From Actinomycetota bacterium (lineage in GTDB: Bacteria; Actinomycetota; Acidimicrobiia; Acidimicrobiales; RAAP-2), in assembly GCA_009701115.1 (NCBI GenBank), contig WLKR01000016.1, positions 1 to 12,387 of the forward strand: a DNA stretch of 12,387 bases. The letters run 5' to 3'. Within the stretch, counting starts at the first letter, position 1. Each line of letters begins with the position of its first letter. This document shows positions 1 to 6,839 of the stretch, in pieces. The position numbers were made by a program, and so were the translations under genes. The notes below the pieces were generated by a model. That model had not been told where the DNA came from and searched no databases. It was given only the letters and a program-made list of their open reading frames with translations.

Positions 1-753
1 ACACACCACGACCTAGACGTCACCGACGCACAAGCCGTTCGTCGCACCGTGGGCATGGTCCGTCCGGACATCATCATTCATCTCGCGGCCTATACCGCGG
101 TCGATAAGGCGGAGAGTGATGTTGAGGCCTGCTTTGCGGTTAATGAAGCGGGGACCGGCAATCTCTCGGATGCGGCATTTGAGTTTGGGGCGCGATTTAT
201 TGCCGTCTCAACGGACTACGTCTATGACGGCCGTAAGGGTGACACCTACGTGGAGACCGACCCGACTAATCCCATTGGCGTCTACGGTCGCTCCAAGTTG
301 GCCGGCGAGCTGCGCTGTCGTCCCCTGGACACCATTATTCGTACGTCGTGGGTCATGGGTCTTCGTGGCCGCAACGTCTTGCACGTCATCGCCGATCGGG
401 TCGCTCGTAATGAACCGATCCGTTTCGTAACCGACCAAGTGGGCACTCCTACGTTTTCGGCCGACCTCGCTCGGGCTCTCGCGACGTTTGCTCGTCAACC
501 GCAGGGTGGAATTTGGCACGTTGCGAATCGGGGAACGACGTCGTGGTACTCGGTCGCCGAAACGGCTGCACGTCTTTTCGGTGCACCCGATGATTTCGTC
601 ACTCCAATAGTGACTGAAGAACTTTCGCCCGCACCCGCGGCGACTCGCCCGGCCCGAAGTGATCTCTCAACACGCAAGTGGGAGTCGGCAGGCTTCCAGC
701 CAATGCCGGAATGGACGGCCGCTCTCTCTCGGTTCGTGGCCGACCGGAACTAA
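1..753 (+). CDS. rmlD: dTDP-4-dehydrorhamnose reductase, 5'-truncated by window
   Basis: Reduces dTDP-4-keto-L-rhamnose to dTDP-L-rhamnose with NAD(P)H in the cytoplasm, the last step of activated rhamnose synthesis. The reading frame is open from base 1, before the first Met codon at 49, and the residues read upstream of it (HHDLDVTDAQAV) match the family, so the gene starts outside the window. The missing part of about 45 residues should carry the N-terminal nucleotide-binding GxxGxxG. In the 250 visible residues I see IIHLAAYTAVDKAE (region around the second strand-helix unit), STDYVYDG at about 70-77, and the SDR catalytic YGRSK with Tyr95 and Lys99. RVARNEPIRFVTDQVGTPT is the typical substrate-side region. 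The next gene starts 11 bp after the stop, so the genes are probably co-transcribed. Family identity is clear; other SDR sugar reductases are unlikely. Confidence 0.93.
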   Translation, partial: THHDLDVTDAQAVRRTVGMVRPDIIIHLAAYTAVDKAESDVEACFAVNEAGTGNLSDAAFEFGARFIAVSTDYVYDGRKGDTYVETDPTNPIGVYGRSKLAGELRCRPLDTIIRTSWVMGLRGRNVLHVIADRVARNEPIRFVTDQVGTPTFSADLARALATFARQPQGGIWHVANRGTTSWYSVAETAARLFGAPDDFVTPIVTEELSPAPAATRPARSDLSTRKWESAGFQPMPEWTAALSRFVADRN

Positions 754-755
754 GG
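752..755 (+). promoter_or_regulatory. ribosome binding site of ugd
   Basis: AAGG overlaps the rmlD stop codon and lies 9 nt before the ATG at 765. It supports 765 as the start of ugd instead of the longer in-frame option at 678 inside rmlD. Confidence 0.45.
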
Positions 756-764
756 TTTCCCTAC

Positions 765-2090
765 ATGTCGTTACTTGATTCCACTCACCAAACGGTGTCC
801 CACCCCGAGCGCATTGCGGTGATTGGTGCCGGCTACGTCGGAATTCCGACGGCCGTGATGTTGGCGCACTTTGGTCACAGTGTGGTTATTGCAGAACGGG
901 ACGAATTTCGCCGGGAATCCATCCGTAATGGTCGCTCGCCAATCCTCGAGGATGGACTTGAGGATGTTCTGGCTGCCGTAGTGCAGTCAGGTCAGCTTGA
1001 GGTCACCGCTGACGCCGTGCAAGCAGTTGCGGGTGCCAAGTTCGTTTTTCTTTGCGTAGCCACCCCGATGGACGATGATGGTCGCGCCGACCTCTCGTTC
1101 ATTGATGCCGTTGCGCAACAAATCGCTCACGCCCTACGTGATGATGCGATTGTCGTCAACAAGTCCACGGTCCCCGTTGGCACAATGGAGCGCGTGAGGT
1201 CACTCATTAATCGCCCTGGCGTGCGCGTTGTTTCTAACCCCGAATTCCTTCGTGAGGGAACGGCCCTCGGCGACTCCCTTAAGCCTGATCGCATCGTGGT
1301 CGGCGCCGAAGATCGCGACGCGGCTAAGAGCGTGGCGCAGCTCTTTGCCTCCACCGGCGCTCCCGTTGTCGTAACGGATGCCACGACGAGCGAGCTCATC
1401 AAATATGCCTCGAACGCATTCTTAGCCACCAAGCTCTCTTTTATTAATACGATGTCGCGCCTCTGTGACCAGCTCGGTGCAGATGTTGATGACCTTGTGC
1501 GTGGCATGGGTAGTGACCATCGAATCGGCTTTCCATTTCTAAACCCCGGTCCGGGCTGGGGCGGCTCATGCCTCCCGAAGGACACCTCCGCACTCGTGGC
1601 CATTGCGGCCGACGCGGGACTTTCTCTCGACGTCGTTCGCGCCGCCATTGAATCCAATGCGGCCCAGCAGCGACACATCGTGACCCAAGTGGCCGCCATG
1701 GTGGGCGGTGCGCTGTCTGGCAAAACCGTGGCCGTCCTGGGTCTGACCTTCAAGGCCAATACCGGCGATCGCCGAGACTCGCCTGCGCTCCAAGTTGCGG
1801 AGTTGCTCCTTGCCGCGGGGGCCCGCCTTCACTCCTTTGATCCGACCGTCTCCGCTGACGACTCCTCTAGCGATGTCGCCAACCTTGGGGTCTGCGCCAC
1901 GCTCGAAGAGGCCGTGGTTGGTGCTGACGCCGCCGTTGTTCTCACTGAGTGGGCCATGTTTCGCTCGCTCGAGTGGAGTCGCCTGGTCCCCACGATGGCG
2001 CAACCGTGCATCTACGACGCCCGCAGCGTGGTGGACCTCGAGGCGGCCCGTGCCGCTGGGGCCATGGTTCGGAGCATCGGGCGATCATGA
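765..2090 (+). CDS. ugd: UDP-glucose 6-dehydrogenase
   Basis: Oxidises UDP-glucose twice with NAD+ to UDP-glucuronate, in the cytoplasm. The protein is 441 residues, normal for the UDP-glucose/GDP-mannose dehydrogenase family. Visible motifs are the Rossmann GAGYVG at 21-26, NKSTVPVGT at 132-140, SNPEFLREGTA at 157-167, Lys213 and Asn217 in LIKYASNAF, and the catalytic Cys269 in GWGGSCLPKD. The C-terminal UDP-binding domain starts near LGLTFK (325-330) followed by DRRDSPA. An in-frame start at 678 exists but would overlap rmlD by 76 bp and add residues unlike the family; the ATG at 765 has a ribosome site and places the Rossmann strand about 17 residues in, so it is chosen. The stop overlaps the next start (ATGA), which implies translational coupling to the decarboxylase that uses the product. 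A GDP-mannose or UDP-ManNAc dehydrogenase is the alternative, but the following gene favours UDP-glucose. Confidence 0.9.
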   Translation: MSLLDSTHQTVSHPERIAVIGAGYVGIPTAVMLAHFGHSVVIAERDEFRRESIRNGRSPILEDGLEDVLAAVVQSGQLEVTADAVQAVAGAKFVFLCVATPMDDDGRADLSFIDAVAQQIAHALRDDAIVVNKSTVPVGTMERVRSLINRPGVRVVSNPEFLREGTALGDSLKPDRIVVGAEDRDAAKSVAQLFASTGAPVVVTDATTSELIKYASNAFLATKLSFINTMSRLCDQLGADVDDLVRGMGSDHRIGFPFLNPGPGWGGSCLPKDTSALVAIAADAGLSLDVVRAAIESNAAQQRHIVTQVAAMVGGALSGKTVAVLGLTFKANTGDRRDSPALQVAELLLAAGARLHSFDPTVSADDSSSDVANLGVCATLEEAVVGADAAVVLTEWAMFRSLEWSRLVPTMAQPCIYDARSVVDLEAARAAGAMVRSIGRS

Positions 2091-3025
2091 ATATCGCTGT
2101 CACGGGTGGAGCCGGCTTCGTCGGGTCTCACCTCGTGGATGCCCTTTTGGCGCGGGGCGACTCGGTCGTGGTCTTTGACGACCTCTCGACGGGAACTACT
2201 GAAAATCTCGCCGCTGCTTTAGCCAGTGGTCGTTGTGAACTGCGAGTGCAGGACGTTTCGCAGGGAATCGACTGCGAGATCCGGGTGCACGAGGTGTACC
2301 ACTTGGCATCACCGGCATCACCCCCCGCCTACCTAGCCCGCCCTCTTGAAACTTTGGCGGTGGGTTCAGAGGGCACGCGCCACGCTCTCGAACTGGCGCG
2401 CCGCGATGGGGCCAAATTTCTCCTGGCGTCAACGTCTGAGGTCTACGGCGATCCGATTGAACACCCGCAACGTGAATCGTATTGGGGCAACGTAAATCCT
2501 GTTGGGCCCCGAAGTGTCTACGACGAAGCCAAGCGGTTTGCCGAAGCCCTCACGACGGCCTATCACCGCACCCACGGACTCCCCGTGGCGATTGTGCGCA
2601 TTTTTAATACGTTCGGCCCACGACTCGCCGAGGGTGACGGGCGCGTCGTTTCAAACTTCATCTGCCAGTCGCTGCGCGGTGAGCCCCTCACCGTCTACGG
2701 CACGGGCGAACAGACTCGAAGCCTCTGCTATGTCAGCGACCTCGTGCGTGGTTTGCAGTTGGCCTGCGCCACGTCATTCGGCGAGCCCATCAATCTTGGA
2801 AATCCCAATGAGATGACAGTGTTGGAGATTGCGACGCTCATTCTTCAGGCCACCGGGTCGTCGAGCGAAGTAATTCATCAGCCACTTCCACAAGACGACC
2901 CCACTCGCCGCCGGCCCGATATTGAGCGTGCGGCCACCGTGCTCGACTGGTCTCCTGAGATCGACGTTGCCACGGGAATCGAGATGACGGTGGCGTACTT
3001 CGCGAAGCAACTCGGACTCCGGTAG
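2087..3025 (+). CDS. uxs: UDP-glucuronate decarboxylase (UDP-xylose synthase)
   Basis: Converts UDP-glucuronate to UDP-xylose with a recycled NAD+, releasing CO2. It is a 312-residue single-domain extended SDR. GGAGFVG at 7-13 binds NAD. The stretch STSEVYGDP (115-123), HPQ (126-128), YWGNVNPVGPRS (132-143) and YDEAK with Tyr145 and Lys149 is diagnostic of the UXS family and separates it from UDP-galactose or dTDP-glucose 4,6-enzymes. Also family-typical are RIFNTFGPR (171-179), DGRVVSNFI (184-192) and QTRSLCYVSD (209-218). The start is the ATG inside ATGA at the end of ugd; a longer in-frame opening back to 1949 overlaps ugd and is not needed. GGAG at 2071-2074 is 12 nt upstream, a weak site, so coupling to ugd translation is likely. 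Together with ugd it gives a two-step route from UDP-glucose to UDP-xylose. Confidence 0.9.
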   Translation: MNIAVTGGAGFVGSHLVDALLARGDSVVVFDDLSTGTTENLAAALASGRCELRVQDVSQGIDCEIRVHEVYHLASPASPPAYLARPLETLAVGSEGTRHALELARRDGAKFLLASTSEVYGDPIEHPQRESYWGNVNPVGPRSVYDEAKRFAEALTTAYHRTHGLPVAIVRIFNTFGPRLAEGDGRVVSNFICQSLRGEPLTVYGTGEQTRSLCYVSDLVRGLQLACATSFGEPINLGNPNEMTVLEIATLILQATGSSSEVIHQPLPQDDPTRRRPDIERAATVLDWSPEIDVATGIEMTVAYFAKQLGLR

Positions 3026-3031
3026 TTCGCT

Positions 3032-3868
3032 ATGCATCAGGTCAGTGCGGTTGTTGTTGATTACTTTGCCGGCGATGATTTGGTGACGTGTGTCGACTCG
3101 CTTCGTCGCGAAGGAGTTGAACATCTTGTCGTTGTCGACAACAGTACGCAGGGCGCGAGCGACGAGGCGCTCGCAGGGCGCGACGTCGTTCTCGTAGACA
3201 CCCGGGTCAATGCCGGCTACGGCCGAGGGATGAATCGTGGCGTGGCCTTCGCGGGGGAGTGCGCCTACCTCCTTCTCTCTAACCCCGATGTCCAGGTCCA
3301 CCCCCAAGCCGTAGAACGGCTCGTCTCCTTTATGGAGAACAATCTCGATGTCGGTATTGCCGGACCGACGATTGTCGATAGCGCCGGAGCGACGTATCCG
3401 TCGATCCGTATCTTTCCCAATGTCCTGCTCGCCGGACTACACGCACTCCTAGCTCCTCTGTGGGGCGGTAATCCCTTTACAAAGCGTTACCGATCACCGG
3501 GCCGCAATGGCCAGGTCGATTGGGTGAGCGGCGCGTTTTTCATTACTCGGACCACTGCCTTTCAGGCCGTGGGTGGATTTGATGAGCGGTACTTCATGTT
3601 CGCCGAAGATATGGATCTCTGCTGGCGCCTGCATGAGGCCGGCTGGCGCGTTGCGGTAGTTCCCGAGGCCACCGTCACGCACATCGAGGGTGTCTCGCGG
3701 GCTCGAGCACCTCGGGCCATGGTTCGGGCCCATCACGCCAGTGCCCTGAGGTTCGAGGCCCGTACGGCCCGTGGAGCGCGCCGCCTGCTACTTCCACTGG
3801 CGGCCGGTCTGCTCGGAATGCGGTTTCTCGTCCTCTCAATCTTTTCTTCTCGAACGCCTCGTCGCTGA
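3032..3868 (+). CDS. wbbL: family 2 glycosyltransferase, WbbL-like rhamnosyltransferase
   Basis: Predicted GT-A fold glycosyltransferase of 278 residues acting on a lipid-linked glycan at the inner membrane face. In mycobacteria WbbL adds rhamnose from dTDP-rhamnose to GlcNAc-diphosphoryl-decaprenol. Visible are VVVDN (33-37), NAGYGRGMNRG (60-70), the metal/nucleotide NPD at 84-86, DWVSGAFF (163-170), GGFDERYFMF (181-190), the acidic EDMD at 192-195 before LCWRL, and His217. As I recall the mycobacterial protein, the pieces LLAPLWGGNPFTKRYR and RAHHAS resemble it closely. A C-terminal basic and hydrophobic stretch (about 249-271) could touch the membrane. It starts 6 bp after uxs with no clear ribosome site. 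Adjacency to rmlD, a neighbour of wbbL in mycobacteria, supports rhamnose as donor; xylose is possible because of the genes between them. Confidence 0.78.
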   Translation: MHQVSAVVVDYFAGDDLVTCVDSLRREGVEHLVVVDNSTQGASDEALAGRDVVLVDTRVNAGYGRGMNRGVAFAGECAYLLLSNPDVQVHPQAVERLVSFMENNLDVGIAGPTIVDSAGATYPSIRIFPNVLLAGLHALLAPLWGGNPFTKRYRSPGRNGQVDWVSGAFFITRTTAFQAVGGFDERYFMFAEDMDLCWRLHEAGWRVAVVPEATVTHIEGVSRARAPRAMVRAHHASALRFEARTARGARRLLLPLAAGLLGMRFLVLSIFSSRTPRR

Positions 3869-3878
3869 AGCGTAGAAT
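3850..3878 (+). promoter_or_regulatory. candidate promoter of the structured RNA upstream of secA
   Basis: A -10-like TAGAAT lies at 3873-3878; the best -35 at 17-bp spacing is TCGAAC at 3850-3855, which matches TTGACA in only three positions and sits inside the end of wbbL. A transcript would begin near 3884-3886, exactly where the 5' strand of the long closing helix starts. The agreement between box and helix is the main support; the -35 is weak. Confidence 0.35.
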
Positions 3879-3883
3879 ATTGC

Positions 3884-4136
3884 TGGTTGCGGGCAGGCTG
3901 TGGTTGAAAGTCGATGCCAGTCGCGGGCAAAACGACCCACGTAAGGCGTCTTGTGGACGCTGAGCATGGCGCGGTTTAGAAGTAAGTCCTGCCTTTGTGT
4001 CATCAAATGGGTGACGTGAAGTGTTGGTGAAGTGAGTGAATCGGTCCGTGGAGAGCAGTCTCTGCTGCTTCGGACCCACTCGGACACCACTGCAGGCGAG
4101 TGTGGGGTCAAAGACCAGGTCAGCTGCCCGCAACCA
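3884..4136 (+). ncRNA. candidate multi-branched structured RNA between wbbL and secA
   Basis: No coding gene fits this gap, but it folds well by eye. The closing helix is TGGTTGCGGGCAG (3884-3896) with CTGCCCGCAACCA (4124-4136), 13 perfect pairs, extendable past bulged G3897 by CTG/CAG. Inside are: arm A, GTGG (3900-3903) and GTCG (3910-3913) with CGACCCAC (3933-3940), capped by TGCC/GGCA (3915-3918/3926-3929); hairpin B, GCGTC/GACGC (3946-3950/3956-3960); helix C, CCTGC/GCAGG (3988-3992/4092-4096). Helix C encloses hairpin D, 3993-4004 with 4010-4021 (12 pairs, four of them G-U), and long arm E. Arm E has TGGTG/CACCA (4025-4029/4085-4089), GAGTG/CACTC (4034-4038/4077-4081), GGTCCG/CGGACC (4043-4048/4071-4076) and AGCAG/CTGCT (4054-4058/4062-4066). 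Hairpin F is GGTC/GACC (4106-4109/4113-4116). No U-tract terminator follows. I do not see the signatures of tmRNA, RNase P, SRP or 6S RNA. Its place before secA suggests a raiA-type RNA, which is inference. It could instead be a secA leader. Confidence 0.55.
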
Positions 4137-4155
4137 ATACGCCATTTAAGGGCAG
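4124..4155 (+). promoter_or_regulatory. possible alternative hairpin competing with the closing helix, near secA start
   Basis: CTGCCC at 4124-4129, part of the 3' strand of the closing helix, can also pair with GGGCAG at 4150-4155, leaving a 20-nt loop. The two pairings exclude each other. The downstream partner lies 17 nt before the secA ATG and borders the purine-rich GGTAGGG, so the switch could affect ribosome access. Six base pairs are few, so this is a hypothesis. Confidence 0.25.
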
Positions 4156-4156
4156 G

Positions 4157-4162
4157 TAGGGT
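4157..4162 (+). promoter_or_regulatory. possible -10 box close to the secA start
   Basis: TAGGGT fits the actinobacterial TAnnnT form. Initiation near 4168-4170 would give secA a leader of only a few bases and separate it from the upstream RNA. No -35 is visible. The same bases (GTAGGG, ending 11 nt before the ATG) could instead be a distant Shine-Dalgarno site. Confidence 0.2.
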
Positions 4163-4172
4163 TACAGGGACT

Positions 4173-6839
4173 ATGAGCCTCTTAAGTAAGGTCCTTCGCG
4201 CTGGTGAAGGCAAGCGAGTTCGCCAACTCCAAGAACTGGTTGCGCCCATTAATGCGCTCTCCGACGAGATGGCCGCGCTCAGCGATGCCGCGTTGCAAGC
4301 CAAGACCTCAGAATTTAAAGCCCGTTTCGCAGACGGTGAAACGCTCGACGATCTCTTGATTGAGGCCTACGCGGTTGTCCGCGAGGCGGCAACTCGCGTG
4401 CTTGGTCAGCGCCACTACGACGTCCAGCTCATGGGTGGCATGGCGCTGCACTTTGGGTGGATTGCCGAAATGAAGACTGGTGAAGGCAAGACCCTGGTCT
4501 CCACCCTGCCGGTCTATCTGAATGCCCTCAGCGGCGAAGGCGTGCACGTCGTCACGGTGAACGACTATCTCGCTGCACGTGACGCCGAATGGATGGGCCG
4601 CCTGCACCGTTGGCTGGGGCTCACGGTCGGTCGAGTTGGCCCCGATGTCGACGACTTCGACGCCAAGCGAGCGGCGTACGCCTGTGACGTGACCTACGGC
4701 ACAAACACTGAACTGGGTTTTGATTACCTCCGCGACAACATGGCCCGCTCGTTGGAGCAGATGGTCCAACGAGGCCACAACTTTGCGATTGTCGACGAAG
4801 TGGACTCAATCTTGATTGACGAAGCCCGTACGCCGTTGATCATCTCCGGCCCGGCCGACGACGTAACAAAGCTGTACTACCAATTCGCGTCCATCGTGCG
4901 CACGCTGACGCGTGACAAGGACTACGAAGTCGACGAAGAGAAAAAGACCGTGATTCCGACGGAGTCGGGTATCGAAAAAGTAGAGCGCGCTCTCGGGGTT
5001 ACGAATCTCTACGACGCCGTATCGACGAACTACGTCCACCAACTGACTCAGGCACTTCGGTCTAAGGAACTCTTCTATCGCGACAAGGACTATCTCGTCG
5101 ACGGTGGTGAGGTGAAAATCATTGACGAGTTCACCGGTCGCACACTCGATGGCCGTCGCTGGAATGACGGACTCCACCAGGCTGTTGAGGCCAAGGAGCG
5201 TGTCCGGATCCAAGACGAGAATCACACCTGGGCCACCGTTACTCTCCAGAACTACTTCCGTCTCTACGGCAAGCTCGCCGGTATGACCGGTACCGCGGAG
5301 ACCGAGGCGGCCGAATTTGGTACCACCTACGGCCTTACGGTCGTCCCGATTCCGACGCACCGTCCGCCGCAGCGCGACGATCGTCCCGACTTGATTTTTA
5401 AGACCGAAGAGGCCAAGTTCGCCGCCATTGTGGAAGAGGTCGTAGACCGTAATGCCGCCGGCCAGCCCGTGTTGCTCGGTACAGCTTCGGTTGAAAAATC
5501 AGAACTCCTCTCGAAGGCCTTTGCCCAGGCGGGAATTGCCCACGAAGTCCTCAACGCCAAGCAGCACTTCCGCGAAGCGGAGATTGTCTCACAGGCCGGT
5601 CGCATTGGTGCCGTGACGGTGGCCACCAACATGGCGGGACGTGGTGTGGACATCATTCTCGGTGGCAACTTCGAGGGCCTTGCACAACGTGATGTGCAGG
5701 CCGAAGGTTTTCAGCCCGGCGCAGATGGCTACGACGAAGCACTGACAGCCTCTCTTGCCAAGTGGAAGCCAATCTGTGACGCCGAAGGCATAAAGGTACG
5801 AGAATCCGGCGGTCTCTACGTTCTCGGCACGGAACGCCATGAGTCTCGGCGAATCGACAACCAGCTCCGAGGTCGCAGCGGTCGCCAGGGTGATCCCGGA
5901 ACGAGTCGTTTTTACCTCTCCCTGGAAGACGAGCTATTGCGCCTCTTCGCTACGGGAGCCATTAGCTGGGTTATGGATCGCACCATGCCTGATGATGAGC
6001 CGATCGAGGCCAAGATGGTCACCAAGGCGATCGAGCGTGCACAAAACACGGTCGAAGGCCGAAATGGCGAAATCCGCAAGGACGTTCTGAAGTACGACGA
6101 AGTAATGAATGAGCAGCGCAAGGTTATTTATGGTCGCCGCTATCAAATCCTTGAGGGAGAAGACCTCCACGGGCGGGCCTTAGAACTCATCACGGACAAG
6201 ATGGCGGAAGTTGTGGCGGTTCACTGCGCCGACGAATATGCCGAAGAGTGGAACGTCAGCGACATTGTCCTCGCCGCCCGCAACTACTACCCAACCACGG
6301 TGACCGAGGCGCAGGTAGCGGCGTTATCCGATCGAGATGAACTCGAAGAGTTACTCGTTGAAGATGCTCTCAATTTTTATAAGAACAAGTGCGACGGGTA
6401 TCCCGGCGAAGGTGGCATGGCGGAAGCTATTGAGCGAGACGTCATGCTGCAGATTCTTGACCAACGCTGGCGCGACCACCTCAGCGACATGGATCACCTA
6501 CGCGACGGCATCCATTTGCGGGCCATGGCTCAGCAAGATCCACTCGTGGCTTGGCAACGTGAAGGTTTTGCGATGTTCGAACAGCTCTTGACTTCGGTGG
6601 ACGACGACTTCGTTCGGTTCATTACCCATATCGAAACTATTGCGGCGCCCTCGAATGACAGTGCGCTCGATGGTGCCGTAACCAATGTCGACGCCGCCCC
6701 CGTGGAGTCTTCGAAAGTCCCCAATCCTTCCGGACCGGCCCCCAAGAACGCCGGTGTCGTCAAGGAGAAGATTGGTCGTAACGATCCCTGCTTCTGCGGT
6801 TCCAGCAAGAAGTTCAAGCAGTGCCATGGCCGACCCTAA
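4173..6839 (+). CDS. secA: preprotein translocase ATPase SecA
   Basis: Cytosolic and membrane-bound motor that pushes unfolded preproteins through SecYEG using ATP. The protein is 888 residues. Seen in order: N-terminal MSLLSKVLRAGEGKRVRQLQ; Walker A MKTGEGKT at 100-107; VNDYLAARDAEWM (129-141); Walker B DEVD at 208-211 with IDEARTPLIISG; preprotein cross-linking region from about 226 to 370 including IDEFTGR; second helicase domain with NMAGRGVDIILGGN (486-499) and GRSGRQGDPG (567-576); helical scaffold with QILDQRWRDHLSDMDHLRDGIHLR. A C-terminal SEC-C zinc site has Cys873, Cys875, Cys884 and His885. The frame is open upstream to a GTG at 4032, but those 47 residues are unlike SecA and lie over the structured RNA, so ATG 4173 is chosen. 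The usual helicase motif GTDI reads GVDI. It overlaps prfB by 14 bp. Confidence 0.97.
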   Translation: MSLLSKVLRAGEGKRVRQLQELVAPINALSDEMAALSDAALQAKTSEFKARFADGETLDDLLIEAYAVVREAATRVLGQRHYDVQLMGGMALHFGWIAEMKTGEGKTLVSTLPVYLNALSGEGVHVVTVNDYLAARDAEWMGRLHRWLGLTVGRVGPDVDDFDAKRAAYACDVTYGTNTELGFDYLRDNMARSLEQMVQRGHNFAIVDEVDSILIDEARTPLIISGPADDVTKLYYQFASIVRTLTRDKDYEVDEEKKTVIPTESGIEKVERALGVTNLYDAVSTNYVHQLTQALRSKELFYRDKDYLVDGGEVKIIDEFTGRTLDGRRWNDGLHQAVEAKERVRIQDENHTWATVTLQNYFRLYGKLAGMTGTAETEAAEFGTTYGLTVVPIPTHRPPQRDDRPDLIFKTEEAKFAAIVEEVVDRNAAGQPVLLGTASVEKSELLSKAFAQAGIAHEVLNAKQHFREAEIVSQAGRIGAVTVATNMAGRGVDIILGGNFEGLAQRDVQAEGFQPGADGYDEALTASLAKWKPICDAEGIKVRESGGLYVLGTERHESRRIDNQLRGRSGRQGDPGTSRFYLSLEDELLRLFATGAISWVMDRTMPDDEPIEAKMVTKAIERAQNTVEGRNGEIRKDVLKYDEVMNEQRKVIYGRRYQILEGEDLHGRALELITDKMAEVVAVHCADEYAEEWNVSDIVLAARNYYPTTVTEAQVAALSDRDELEELLVEDALNFYKNKCDGYPGEGGMAEAIERDVMLQILDQRWRDHLSDMDHLRDGIHLRAMAQQDPLVAWQREGFAMFEQLLTSVDDDFVRFITHIETIAAPSNDSALDGAVTNVDAAPVESSKVPNPSGPAPKNAGVVKEKIGRNDPCFCGSSKKFKQCHGRP

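Noticed and set aside
678..764. Longer ugd start inside rmlD
   Set aside because: It would overlap rmlD by 76 bp and add residues not found in the family; ATG 765 has a ribosome site at the right distance.
4007..4030. Seven-codon ORF inside the leader as a SecM-like sensor peptide
   Set aside because: No ribosome site, no arrest-like sequence, and its ATG lies in the loop of hairpin D; it is best explained by chance.
3884..4136. Non-autonomous mobile element (MITE) with 13-bp terminal inverted repeats
   Set aside because: No target-site duplication flanks the repeats, and the interior is full of nested hairpins, which fits an RNA better. A second copy in the genome would reopen this.
4032..4172. 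47-codon in-frame extension of secA from a GTG at 4032
   Set aside because: The encoded residues do not resemble SecA, and the stretch overlaps arm E and the closing helix of the structured RNA. The ATG at 4173 gives the normal SecA N-terminus.
3675..4303. Minus-strand open frames across the wbbL-secA gap
   Set aside because: They overlap coding regions in shadow frames, have low-complexity basic composition and no recognisable domain or ribosome site.
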